Below, piece by piece: positions 35,701 to 43,697 of a stretch of 64,000 nucleotides of DNA (the first letter of the stretch is position 1; each line of letters starts with the position of its first letter). The position numbers and the translations under genes were made by a program. The notes beneath the pieces were generated by a model. That model saw only the letters and a list, made by a program, of their open reading frames with translations, was not told the origin of the DNA and searched no databases. The stretch spans positions 248,001-312,000 of the forward strand of contig NZ_JABWGN010000006.1 in assembly GCF_013363975.1 (NCBI RefSeq), written 5' to 3'. This DNA is from Nonomuraea montanisoli. GTDB taxonomy: Bacteria; Actinomycetota; Actinomycetes; Streptosporangiales; Streptosporangiaceae.

Positions 35701-36075
35701 GTGAACACTTCACTCAAGAGAGCCCTCACCGTGATCGGCACGGCCGCGGCCGCCCTGGCCGTGTGGGCGCTGGCGGTGCCGGTGGCCGGGGTCACGCTGA
35801 CCGTGCGGACGGGCGGCGGCACGCAGACGGTCGAGGCGGTGCCGGTCGTGGTGGTGAGCCTGCTGGCCGGCCTGGCGGGCTGGGCGCTGCTCGCCCTCCT
35901 GGAACGGCGGGCGGCCCGCCCCCGCCGCAGCTGGACGATCACCGCCCTCGTCGTGTGCGTCCTGTCCCTCGCCGGCCCGCTCACCAGCGCCGTCGGCGCC
36001 GCCGCGACGCTGGTGCTGCTCGCGTTGCACCTGGTCGTGGGCGCCGTGCTGATCACGTGGCTGGCGCGCCGCTGA
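35701..36075 (+). CDS. DUF6069-like small membrane protein
   Basis: A 124-residue protein with four predicted membrane helices: LTVIGTAAAALAVWALAVPV, VVVVSLLAGLAGWALLALL, ALVVCVLSLAGPL and VLLALHLVVGAVLITWLA. The layout (helix 1, short extracellular VTLTVRTGGGTQTVEAVP, three more helices) matches the DUF6069 family of unknown function. GTG at 35701. It is divergent from the two-component pair and may be its target. Confidence 0.75.
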   Translation: MNTSLKRALTVIGTAAAALAVWALAVPVAGVTLTVRTGGGTQTVEAVPVVVVSLLAGLAGWALLALLERRAARPRRSWTITALVVCVLSLAGPLTSAVGAAATLVLLALHLVVGAVLITWLARR

Positions 36076-36083
36076 ACCGCGCC

Positions 36084-37307
36084 TCACGTGCCGGGGGCGG
36101 CGACGGCGTCCGGAGGCAGGCGGCGCGCCAGGCGGAGCAGCGCGAGGCAGGCGGGCACGAGGAGCGCGGCCAGCGCGATCCACAGCAGCGACGGCTCGGT
36201 GTCGAGGAGCGCGGCGTAGCCTCCCGGGGCGACGACGGCCGCCACCGCCCAGGTCTGCTGGTGAATCGCGAGGTACCGCCCGGGCAGCGCCGGCGGCGCC
36301 GTGGCGGCGGCCAGCGCCCAGGACGGCGTGGTGTGCATGAGCTCGCCCAGGGTGAGGACGAGCGTGGCCACCAGCAGGCCGCCCGCCCGTGGCGCACCCG
36401 GCGGCAGGAGCGCCGTCGCGGCGTACAGCGCGCACGCCGCGACGAGGATCGTCCCGGCCAGCGCCATGGCGTGCGTACGGCGGGCGGCGCGCTGCCGGCG
36501 GCGTACCGCGAGCTGGCCGGCGGCCACCAGGACCGTGTTGAGGGTGTAGAGCAGGCCCGTCAACCAGACAGGGGCGCCCAGCACCGTCACCGCGTACACG
36601 GGCAGCGCGACCGGAAGGATCATGTGCGCGAGTGTGAACGCCTGCTCGGCCGCCACGAGAGCGACGAACGGCCGGTCGGAGAACACCGCCCGGTACCCCC
36701 TCGGCTCCCTGGGCGTCGCCGGCGCGGGCGCGCGCCGGCCGGAGACGACGAGGCACCCGGTCGCCACGAGGAAGCTGGCCGCGTTGAGCGCCGCGATGAG
36801 GGTGAACCCCGCGCCGCCGGCGAGCGACACCGCCCCGGCCGACAGCAGCCCGCCGAGGCCGAACGCGACGTTCCTGGCGGTGGCCATCAGCGTGTACAGC
36901 TTGTCGCGGTCCGCGCCTTGCGCGAGGACCGCGACGTAACTCCCGGAGGCGGGGTAGTAGGCGCGGTCGCCGGTCGCGACCACGGCGGCGACGGCCACCA
37001 GCGCGGCGAAGCCGTCCACGAACGGGTAGGCGGCGAAGCCCGCGGCGCGCAGCAGGTACGTGGCCATGAGCACGCGCCGCGCGCCGAAGCGGTCGATCAG
37101 CGCGCCGGCCGCCGGGTTCGCGGCCAGCCCCACGACGGCGGCGGCGGTCACGCCCACGCCGACCGTGGTCAGGGGCAGCCCGGTCACCTGGTGGATGAAC
37201 AGGAGCGTGAGCGGGACGTACAGGCCGCTGCCCAGCGCGTCGGCGAACATTCCGACGAGGAAGGGCCTGGCGCCCGCGACGCGTCGTCCGGTGGAGGTGA
37301 TGATCAC
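36084..37307 (-). CDS. MFS transporter
   Basis: A 407-residue, 12-helix major-facilitator protein. It has ARPFLVGMFADALGSGLYVPL at helix 1, motif-A-like ALIDRFGARRVLMATYLLR, and a central loop after ~195. This group (MDR-type permeases with G-x-x-D-A-x-G) usually exports small molecules. GTG at 37307 is chosen; upstream sequence is low-complexity. The start of the convergent DUF6069 gene lies beyond its 3' end. Confidence 0.88.
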   Translation of the reverse strand: MIITSTGRRVAGARPFLVGMFADALGSGLYVPLTLLFIHQVTGLPLTTVGVGVTAAAVVGLAANPAAGALIDRFGARRVLMATYLLRAAGFAAYPFVDGFAALVAVAAVVATGDRAYYPASGSYVAVLAQGADRDKLYTLMATARNVAFGLGGLLSAGAVSLAGGAGFTLIAALNAASFLVATGCLVVSGRRAPAPATPREPRGYRAVFSDRPFVALVAAEQAFTLAHMILPVALPVYAVTVLGAPVWLTGLLYTLNTVLVAAGQLAVRRRQRAARRTHAMALAGTILVAACALYAATALLPPGAPRAGGLLVATLVLTLGELMHTTPSWALAAATAPPALPGRYLAIHQQTWAVAAVVAPGGYAALLDTEPSLLWIALAALLVPACLALLRLARRLPPDAVAAPGT

Positions 37308-37484
37308 GGCGACGATTCTCGGCGCGGCAGTGGCCGGTGGGGATCGGCCGGTGGCCGGGGAAGCGGCTGGGTCGATGGTCCTACGACCTCGACGCCGTAC
37401 GCCTCCCGGCCACCGCGCCGTGGTGCCGGAACTCCAGTGCTGAGCCGGCACCGGAGGGCTGGAGCCGGATCGCCCGGCCATGGA

Positions 37485-38789
37485 TCAGTGGCAGGCGGTC
37501 GCCGGGATCGTGTCCCTGATCCGGCCGTCGTCCTGGACGAGCTGGCCGGAGAAGCCGGTGCCGGTCAGGGTCAGCTTGAGCACGCCGTGCAGGTCGGTCA
37601 GGCGTACCAGGCTGTTGGGGTGCACCTCGTGCTCGAAGGTGTAGTTCTCGGCGCCGCCGAGGCCCGCGGTGACGGCCAGCGGCCCCGCCGCGGTGGCCTT
37701 GCCGTCGGGGTCCTGCGGGCGGAACCGCTCGTAGACGTGGTCGTGGCCGTTGAGGATCAGGTCGGCGCCCGCGGCGTACAGCGCGCGCCACACCGGCAGG
37801 CTGACGGGGTCGTAGCCCTTGCTGCCGGAGTTGAACAGCGGATGGTGCCAGTAGGCGGCGACGCACTTCCTGGTGGTGCGGGCGAGGTCGCTCTTCAGCC
37901 AGGTCACCTGCGCCGAACCGGCGGACATGGACTGCTCGGAGTCGAGGGCGACGAAGTGCCAGTTGCCGTGGTCGAAGCTGTAGTAGGTCTTGCCCCCGGG
38001 AGTGGCGATGGAGCCGAAGTACGCCTTGTACCCGGAGGCTCCTCCGGCGGGATCGTAGTACTCGTGGTTGCCCGGCGTGGGTCTGGTCTTGGTCTTGAAG
38101 CGACCCCAGGTGGTGGCGTAGTAGGACCGGTACTCCGACAGCTTCCCGTCGTCGTACTGGTTGTCGCCCATGGTCAGCACATAGACGGGGTTGATCGACT
38201 CGACCAGACGGGCGGTGCGCTCGTGCGGGCAGGCCGTTCCGTCGCCGGCGCGGCAGTTCCCGGCGATGTCGCCGGCCGCCGCGACGACGAACGAGCCGTC
38301 GCCGCCGCCGCCCTTGCCGTAGACCTCCAGCTCCCACAGCGAGTAGCCGTAGGAGGTGGCCCGCGCCGTGCCGTACACCCGCACGTAGCGTCCGCTCCCG
38401 GTCACGGTCAGGTCGTCGACGCCGCCGTCACCGGCGGAGGTCGAGGACAGGGTGGTCCAGGTGGCGCCGTCGGCCGACACCTCCACCCGGTACGCCCTGG
38501 CGTAGGCGGCCTCCCAGGACAGCCGCACCCGGCTGATCGTCGCCGGGTCGCCCAGGTCCACCCTGATCCACTGGGGGTCGGATCCTTCGGCGGAGGCCCA
38601 CCGTGTCGTGGTGCCGCCGTCCACGGCCTTGTCGGCGGTGAGCGTCGAGTCCTCCACCGAGGACGCGGTGGTGGGCCGGCCCTGCGAGATGAGCCCGTCG
38701 TCCGCGTGGCCGGGCGTGACCTGCCCGACCTGGAGCAGCATGCTCGCCGCGAGCAGGGCCACCGCTGCCCTGATACGTCTGGATAACAC
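37485..38789 (-). CDS. secreted metallophosphoesterase with F5/8-type C (discoidin) domain
   Basis: A 434-residue exported enzyme. It has a signal peptide (VALLAASMLLQVGQ), then a galactose-binding-like domain (~30-155) with TASSVEDSTLTADKAVDGG, WIRVDLGD and RYVRVYGTA. A Gly linker leads to a calcineurin-like phosphoesterase (~165-430) with all metal motifs: AAGDIAGN, MGDNQYDDG, PGNHEYYD, WHHPLF and NGHDHVYERF. It resembles purple acid phosphatase/PhoD-like secreted enzymes; the substrate is unknown. It is the last gene of an operon with a TolB-like protein and an MFS protein. Confidence 0.92.
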   Translation of the reverse strand: MLSRRIRAAVALLAASMLLQVGQVTPGHADDGLISQGRPTTASSVEDSTLTADKAVDGGTTTRWASAEGSDPQWIRVDLGDPATISRVRLSWEAAYARAYRVEVSADGATWTTLSSTSAGDGGVDDLTVTGSGRYVRVYGTARATSYGYSLWELEVYGKGGGGDGSFVVAAAGDIAGNCRAGDGTACPHERTARLVESINPVYVLTMGDNQYDDGKLSEYRSYYATTWGRFKTKTRPTPGNHEYYDPAGGASGYKAYFGSIATPGGKTYYSFDHGNWHFVALDSEQSMSAGSAQVTWLKSDLARTTRKCVAAYWHHPLFNSGSKGYDPVSLPVWRALYAAGADLILNGHDHVYERFRPQDPDGKATAAGPLAVTAGLGGAENYTFEHEVHPNSLVRLTDLHGVLKLTLTGTGFSGQLVQDDGRIRDTIPATACH

Positions 38790-38804
38790 TCCGTTCTCCT
38801 TCCG

Positions 38805-38864
38805 GGTGATCGCGACTCAGGTGTTCGCGACTCAGGTGATCGGGTTTCAGGTGATCGCGGGTGA
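38805..38864. repeat. 15-bp tandem repeat (4 copies) across a stop codon
   Basis: Units at 38805, 38820, 38835 and 38850 are built on GGTGATCGCGACTCA. On the minus strand they read ATCACCTGA again and again. The normal stop of the TolB-like gene (38847-38849) lies inside, and further in-frame TGA codons follow every 15 nt. Confidence 0.9.
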
Positions 38865-39749
38865 GGAGGCTTCGGTGGCCAGCAGCCGGGGAGTGCCGCT
38901 CCCGTCGGCGGGCACCGCCCAGACGTCGCGGCCCTTGGCGTACATGACGCTCCTGGCGTCGAGCCAGGCCGCCTGGTCGTCCACGTCGGCGGTCTCGGCG
39001 AGCGGGGTCTCCCGGTCGGTGGCCAGGTCCAGCGCGTGCAGGCGCCAGGCGCCGGACGGCATGCGCTTCTTGTAGACGATCCGGCGGCCGTCCGGGGACA
39101 GCGACGGGCACTCGGCGTTCTCCCTGAGCACCCTGGCCTGCCAGCGGGTGTAGTCGCCCTCGACCAGATAGGTCTTCCCCCTGGTCGCGACCGTGGCGTA
39201 GAAGCGGCTGTCGTCCGGTGCGAAGGTGACGCCCCAGTAGTTCACGTCGGCGGAGTGGTAGCGGCGGCCGTCCTTGATCAGCGGGATGTCCTCGATGGTG
39301 ACGGTCACGTTCCCGGTGCGGGTGTCGAGCAGCCCGGTCCGGGTGGAGAACGCGCCGCCGGTGTAGGAGTCGCCGGTGACGAAGACCGTCCAGGAGATCA
39401 TCCTGCCGCTGGCGGAGACCCGCGCCCTGCTGGGGATCCCGGCGAGCCTGACGCGCCGGGTCTGTCTCATGGCGTGGTCGAGGACCAGTGCGTACGTCGT
39501 CGCCATCGCCCCGGGCTGGGCGACCAGGCACACGCCCGTGCCGTGCGCCGCGTGGAAGCGGTCGCACCGGGTGCTGCTGCCGCGGATCAGGCCGGTGGCC
39601 CGGTCCCTGACCAGGATCTGGCCGGGTTTGGCCAGGTCGAGCGTGCTCCGGCCGGCCGCGGGCGCGGGGTGTCCGGACCACAGGATGTAGCCGGTCGCGC
39701 CGCCGCCCAGCACGAGCATGGCGACGAGCAGGATCACACCGCGTCTCAT
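38847..39749 (-). CDS. membrane-anchored TolB/PD40-like beta-propeller protein
   Basis: A 300-residue protein. A single N-terminal membrane helix (VILLVAMLVLGGGATGYILW) is followed by a propeller-like domain with PD40-type repeats: RARVSASGRMISW, VTFAPDDSRFYAT and CPSLSPDGRRIVYKKR. It is probably an extracytoplasmic binding or scaffold domain. ATG at 39749 overlaps the stop of the upstream MFS gene (ATGA). It shares the operon with a secreted phosphoesterase. Confidence 0.8.
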   Translation of the reverse strand: MRRGVILLVAMLVLGGGATGYILWSGHPAPAAGRSTLDLAKPGQILVRDRATGLIRGSSTRCDRFHAAHGTGVCLVAQPGAMATTYALVLDHAMRQTRRVRLAGIPSRARVSASGRMISWTVFVTGDSYTGGAFSTRTGLLDTRTGNVTVTIEDIPLIKDGRRYHSADVNYWGVTFAPDDSRFYATVATRGKTYLVEGDYTRWQARVLRENAECPSLSPDGRRIVYKKRMPSGAWRLHALDLATDRETPLAETADVDDQAAWLDARSVMYAKGRDVWAVPADGSGTPRLLATEASSPAIT

Positions 39750-40933
39750 CGGACCACCTTCCGGAGCGACAGGCACGCCACCACGCCCACGCCCATCGCG
39801 ACCAGGCCGGGTACGGGGCCGAACGCGGCCCAGGCGGCGCCGTACAGGATGGAGGAGACCATGCGGGCGACGGCCTGGCCGGTCTGCAGCAGGGCCAGCC
39901 CGCTCGTGCGCAACCCGGGGGGCAGCAACGGCCCGGCGGCGGCCATGAGCACCCCGTCGGTGGCGGCGTAGAAGAGGCCGAGCAACGGCAGGACCACCCA
40001 GAACGGCCCGGACGCCGCGAGGACGCCGTAGACGGCCACGAGCGCGAGGTGGCCGAGCACGAACATCGGGCCCCTGCCCACCCGGTCGGCGAGCCTGCCG
40101 AGGGGTACGGCGAGCAGCAGGTACGCCGCCGCGGTGCCCAGGGGCAGCAGCGGAAGGTGCTCGGTCGCGAGCCCGGCGTTGTGCTGGACCAGCAGGTAGA
40201 CGAAGGCGTCGCTGACCGTCACCAGCCCCAGGCCGCACGCCGTCAGGCACAGCCGCCTGAACCGAGGTTCGGCGAGCAGTGCCAGCGCGGGCCGGATCGA
40301 GGCCGGGGGCGGCGCGGCCTCCCGCCGGTCGCGCACGTAGAGCACGAAGATCAGCACGCCCAGCACGGCGACCGCGAAGCTCACCACGAACACCGCGTCG
40401 TAGGCGCCGCTCACGCCGAGGACGGCGAAGGCGACCAGCGGTCCGAGGAACGCCCCGGCGGTGTCCATGGCCCGGTGCACGCCGAACGCCTGACCGAGCC
40501 GCCCGGGGTCGGCGCTGAGCGTGATCAGCGCGTCACGCGGGGCGGTGCGCAGGCCCTTGCCGGTCCGATCGGCCGCCACCACGGCGCCGATCAGGGCGGC
40601 CGAGCCGCCGGCCGCCGGCAGGCCCAGCCGGCACGCCGCCGACAGCGCGTAACCGAGGCCCGCCACCAGCTTGGGCCGCTGGAGCCGGTCGGCGAGGTGG
40701 GCGCCGGCCAGCCGCACCACGGCGGTCACGCCGAGGAAGAGGCCGTCCACCAGCCCGAAGGCCAGCGGGCTCAGCCCCAGCGAGAGCACGAGGTAGAAGG
40801 GCAGGACCGCGGTGACCATCTCGGAGGAGACATCGGTCACCAGGCTGACCGCGCCGAGCGCCAGGACGTTGGCGGGCACGGCGAGGCTGAGTCGGGACAT
40901 CGTGCCGCCGGACTTGACATCCGAGATGTACAC
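39746..40933 (-). CDS. MFS transporter, first gene of the phosphoesterase operon
   Basis: A 395-residue, 12-helix transporter. It has LALGAVSLVTDVSSEMVTAV at helix 1 and ADRTGKGLRTAPRDALI, a signature of a widespread MFS subgroup with S-E-M and R-x-A-P-R-D motifs. GTG at 40933 has GGAGCAATGCC upstream; ATG at 40900 is the alternative. It is followed by the TolB-like and metallophosphoesterase genes. A 23-bp palindrome lies 128 bp upstream. It may import a product released by the phosphoesterase; that is inference. Confidence 0.88.
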   Translation of the reverse strand: MYISDVKSGGTMSRLSLAVPANVLALGAVSLVTDVSSEMVTAVLPFYLVLSLGLSPLAFGLVDGLFLGVTAVVRLAGAHLADRLQRPKLVAGLGYALSAACRLGLPAAGGSAALIGAVVAADRTGKGLRTAPRDALITLSADPGRLGQAFGVHRAMDTAGAFLGPLVAFAVLGVSGAYDAVFVVSFAVAVLGVLIFVLYVRDRREAAPPPASIRPALALLAEPRFRRLCLTACGLGLVTVSDAFVYLLVQHNAGLATEHLPLLPLGTAAAYLLLAVPLGRLADRVGRGPMFVLGHLALVAVYGVLAASGPFWVVLPLLGLFYAATDGVLMAAAGPLLPPGLRTSGLALLQTGQAVARMVSSILYGAAWAAFGPVPGLVAMGVGVVACLSLRKVVR

Positions 40934-41022
40934 GGCATTGCTCCATGAGTGGTCAGCATGGAAGGCACGGCCGGGTCAGGATCTGAGCGCGTCACGCCAC
41001 CGGGGCGCCGCGCCAAGCCGCT

Positions 41023-41083
41023 CGCCTGAAGAGTGGCAAGCGGCCGGGTCCACGTCAAGATAGTTAGGAAAATTTCCTAACTA
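41023..41083 (-). promoter_or_regulatory. palindromic operator and promoter of the MFS-TolB-phosphoesterase operon
   Basis: TAGTTAGGAAA-A-TTTCCTAACTA (41061-41083) is a perfect 11-bp inverted repeat with a one-base centre. On the minus strand it is followed directly by TTGACG (41059-41054), and 17 bp further by CACTCT, a plausible -35/-10. It overlaps the stop codon of the gene at 41077. The AT-rich palindrome is typical of MarR- or ROK-type repressors; the regulator is not adjacent. Confidence 0.75.
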
Positions 41084-41373
41084 GTGCGTCGCGGGCGGAG
41101 TGCGCCCGCGCTGTCAGCCCGGCGCAGGCGCCGGAGCGCGAGCATCCCGCCGACGCCGGGGACGAAGGCGCGCCACCGCGCCCCTGACCCGGCCGCGGCC
41201 GGCGCCATCGAGACGGCGGCGATGACCACGAGGTACGCCATCCCGTGCGCCGGCCCGCCGAACGTCGTGATCGCCCTGGTGTGGACGGTGAACAGGTTGC
41301 CCAGCAGCATCACGAGGGAGAGCATCTCCACGGCGGCGGCCACGCGCAGCACGCCCAGGTGCGCCGCGCTCAC
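41077..41373 (-). CDS. DUF3817-like membrane protein
   Basis: A 98-residue protein with three predicted helices. LRVAAAVEMLSLVMLLGNLF, then GPAHGMAYLVVIAAVSM, match DUF3817, a family with a conserved G-x-x-HG motif. Function is unknown. GTG at 41373 overlaps the upstream stop (GTGA), so it is coupled to the membrane protein at 41370-41822. Its stop codon lies within a palindromic operator. Confidence 0.8.
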   Translation of the reverse strand: MSAAHLGVLRVAAAVEMLSLVMLLGNLFTVHTRAITTFGGPAHGMAYLVVIAAVSMAPAAAGSGARWRAFVPGVGGMLALRRLRRADSAGALRPRRTS

Positions 41374-41822
41374 CGGCCCGACCCCGGCCGGACGATCATG
41401 AGGACGACGACGGCGGCCCAGGCCAGGTTGTAGATCCCGGCCAGCATGGACAGCGTGCGCAGCCTCCGCGGGTCGCCGGGCTCGCGCAGCGCCTCACGCT
41501 GGCGCGGGTGGATCTGCGTCGCCAGCAGGCCGCCCGCGGCCGCCGTGAGCAGCATGGAGACGGTGATCCAGATCTCGCCCATGCGTCCCTGCGCGGTCGC
41601 CAGCGCGATGCCGGCCACGGGCACGATCAGGCCGAACGCGGCGTAGCCGCCGGTGACCCGGTGCAGGGCGGCGGCCACGGCGCGGTCGCGTGGGCCGCCT
41701 GAGTCGTCCGGCACGGGGACGGCGACGGGCGCGTACCGGGGGAACAGGCTCGTGGCGACGGCCGATCCTCCGACGAAGACGATGGCGGCGAGCACGTGCA
41801 CCGACAGCAGGACGTGTTCCAT
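41370..41822 (-). CDS. DUF2269-like four-helix membrane protein
   Basis: A 150-residue protein with four helices: LLSVHVLAAIVFVGGSAVAT, YAAFGLIVPVAGIALA, IWITVSMLLTAAAGGLLA and SMLAGIYNLAWAAVVVLMI. VHVLAAIVFVGG resembles DUF2269/CopD-like families, in which a helix-1 histidine can bind metal or haem. It is the first gene of a two-gene operon. A 55-bp palindrome lies directly upstream. ATG at 41822 with GGAAGGGACCC upstream. Confidence 0.75.
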   Translation of the reverse strand: MEHVLLSVHVLAAIVFVGGSAVATSLFPRYAPVAVPVPDDSGGPRDRAVAAALHRVTGGYAAFGLIVPVAGIALATAQGRMGEIWITVSMLLTAAAGGLLATQIHPRQREALREPGDPRRLRTLSMLAGIYNLAWAAVVVLMIVRPGSGR

Positions 41823-41832
41823 GGGGTCCCTT

Positions 41833-41887
41833 CCAACCTTCAGAGTGACTGAAGCTTAGCGAAGGCTTCAGTCGGTCTGAAGGTTGG
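41833..41887. promoter_or_regulatory. 55-bp nested palindrome (two operator sites)
   Basis: The outer arms are CCAACCTTCAGA (41833-41844) and TCTGAAGGTTGG (41876-41887). The inner arms are GACTGAAGC (41847-41855) and GCTTCAGTC (41865-41873). Each half also contains CTTCAG-N5-CTGAAG (41838-41854 and 41866-41882), so two dimer sites lie 28 bp apart. It sits 11 bp upstream of the membrane-protein operon. A TetR/MarR-class repressor site is likely; the repressor is unknown. Confidence 0.85.
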
Positions 41888-41952
41888 GGCGACGGGACGG
41901 TGAACGACAATTCCTGAAATGCCGAGAATTGGCCGTGCGGGACCGGCTGACA

Positions 41953-41999
41953 GGATGATTCGGGGCACGAACAACATACGTTCGTGCCCCGAATCATCC
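41953..41999 (-). terminator. 20-bp perfect hairpin terminator
   Basis: GGATGATTCGGGGCACGAAC pairs perfectly with GTTCGTGCCCCGAATCATCC around a 7-nt loop. It lies directly after the stop of the hydrolase gene at 42002, with no U-run. Confidence 0.85.
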
Positions 42000-42001
42000 C
42001 C

Positions 42002-42898
42002 TTAATTCATGCCCTCCGCGCGCCGTACGAGATTCGCCACCAGATCGGTCATCGCGGGCCACAGTGCGGGCGGCAGGTTGTGGCCCATGCCGTCGAACAC
42101 CGCGAGCTCCGCCCCCGGCACCGCCGCCGCGGTCGCCCGGCCGCCGCTGACGTCGCACATGACGTCGTCCGCGCCGTGGATCACCAGCGTGGGGACGCCG
42201 AGGGAGCGCAGCCGCGGCGTGCGGTCGCCGGAGGCCACGACGGCCACCGCCTGGCGCAGGAAGCCGAGCTCGTCGTGGGCCCGGTCGTAGGCCCGCTCGG
42301 CCCGCTCCCGCACCGCCTCCTCGTCGGCCGGGTAGCCCGGCGAGCCCAGCACCCGGGACGCCTTCACCGTGTGCTCGACCACCTCCTCGCGGGTCACGGG
42401 CGGAGGGCCGGCGAGCGCGGCCAGCGCCTCCGGGCTGGGCTGCCCCACCTTCGGGTCGCCCGTGGTGGACATCATCGAGGTCAGCGACCGCACCCGCGCC
42501 GGGTGCTCGACGGCGACCGTCTGGGCGATCATCCCGCCCATGGAGGCGCCGACGAGGTGCGCGGACTCCAGGCCGAGCGCGTCGAGCAGGCCGACGGTGT
42601 CGGCCGCCATGTCCGCCAGCGTGTACGACACCGAGGACAGGTCGCCGGACAGCACCGCGGGCAGGTCGGGGACCGGCGCGTCATGGAAGTGGGTGGACAG
42701 CCCGGCGTCGCGGTTGTCGAACCGGATCACGTGCAGCCGGTGGGAGACGAGGCTCCGGCAGAACCCGTCGGGCCAGTGGATCAGCTGCCCGCCGCCGCCC
42801 ATGATCAGCAGCACGGGCGGGTCCGCCGGGTCGCCGAGGCGCTCGTAGGTCACCTCGATCCCGGCCGGGCCGACGTCGCGCGCCTTCATCTCGCTCAT
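42002..42898 (-). CDS. alpha/beta fold hydrolase
   Basis: A 298-residue hydrolase. It has LLIMGGGGQLIHWPDGFC, RFDNRDAGLS, the nucleophile elbow LVGASMGGMIAQ (Ser), Asp in HGADDVM and the late His in GMGHNLPP. The cluster resembles aclacinomycin methylesterase-like (RdmC) hydrolases. The substrate is not readable. ATG at 42898. Single gene ended by a strong hairpin. Confidence 0.9.
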   Translation of the reverse strand: MSEMKARDVGPAGIEVTYERLGDPADPPVLLIMGGGGQLIHWPDGFCRSLVSHRLHVIRFDNRDAGLSTHFHDAPVPDLPAVLSGDLSSVSYTLADMAADTVGLLDALGLESAHLVGASMGGMIAQTVAVEHPARVRSLTSMMSTTGDPKVGQPSPEALAALAGPPPVTREEVVEHTVKASRVLGSPGYPADEEAVRERAERAYDRAHDELGFLRQAVAVVASGDRTPRLRSLGVPTLVIHGADDVMCDVSGGRATAAAVPGAELAVFDGMGHNLPPALWPAMTDLVANLVRRAEGMN

Positions 42899-43033
42899 CT
42901 CTCGCCGTCTCCTCTCTGAAAGGACCGAAAGGGAGCCGACGGAGAATAACAGCGGCTAAGGGTGTCCCGGCAAGGGGAATTTCAAAAATGGACAATAATT
43001 AATTCGCCGCATATGATAAAAGTGGCGGAGAAT

Positions 43034-43561
43034 TCAGGCGCCGGTGACGCCGTCCACGCCCTGCCGGATCATGTCGGCGTGCCCGTTGTGCCGGGCGTAC
43101 TCGCCGATCATGTGGTTGAACACGAGCCGCAGCGTCACCGTGCCCCAGCCCGCGTTCTCGAACGTGGTGTCCAGCGGCACCCCGGCCGTGGCCTTGCGGG
43201 CCATGTCCTGCTGCTCCAGCAGCACCGCGTGGTCGGCCTCGGCGCGTATGGGGTCGAGGTCCTCGAAGTCGGCGTCGGGCCGCTCGGGCGTGGAGTAGAG
43301 CTTCGGGACGTCCTCCCCGAGGAAGGAGCGCCGGAACCAGATGTGCTCCACCTTCGCCAGGTGCCGGATCAGCCCGAGCAGCGACAGGTTCGACCAGGGG
43401 ATCGGCGCGGCGGCGAGCTGCTCGCCGGTGAGGCCCGCGCACTTGTGCAGGAACGTCGCGCGGTGCCAGTCGAGCAGGCCCGGCAGCAGCTCGGCCTCGG
43501 GTGCGAGCAGCGACCCCTCGGGGCGGGTCACTTCGGGAGCGGTCCATGTCATGCGTGGCAT
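43034..43561 (-). CDS. DinB family protein
   Basis: A 175-residue four-helix-bundle protein. It has LLPGLLDWHRATFLHKCAGL, LIRHLAKVEHIWFRR and HMIGEYARHNGHADMIRQ. The three histidines expected to bind a metal (DWH, KVEH, ARHNGH) are visible. DinB proteins of this type include thiol-dependent (mycothiol/bacillithiol) transferases. ATG at 43561 is chosen; 43552 is possible. It is divergent from the TetR gene, so the operators at 43661-43697 may also control it. Confidence 0.88.
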   Translation of the reverse strand: MPRMTWTAPEVTRPEGSLLAPEAELLPGLLDWHRATFLHKCAGLTGEQLAAAPIPWSNLSLLGLIRHLAKVEHIWFRRSFLGEDVPKLYSTPERPDADFEDLDPIRAEADHAVLLEQQDMARKATAGVPLDTTFENAGWGTVTLRLVFNHMIGEYARHNGHADMIRQGVDGVTGA

Positions 43562-43660
43562 GATGCCACCCCGGCGGAGGCCCCGGGCGGGCGACCGGCC
43601 GGAGCGCTGCGCGCGCGAACTCGGTCCGGCACCGCGAAGCTCGGCTGCGACCAGGGCGCG

Positions 43661-43697
43661 TAGACAGTGTCTGCGCATCGGTGGTAGACACTGTCTA
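43661..43697. promoter_or_regulatory. tandem TetR operators
   Basis: TAGACAGTGTCTG (43661-43673) and TAGACACTGTCTA (43685-43697) are 13-bp palindromes spaced 24 bp apart, centre to centre. The second one ends on the A of the TetR start codon (TCTATG). They should mediate autoregulation of the TetR-MFS operon. Confidence 0.85.

Noticed and set aside
35763..38786. A ~1,000-residue plus-strand frame opposite the MFS and phosphoesterase genes
   Set aside because: Low-complexity composition. Known families occupy the other strand.
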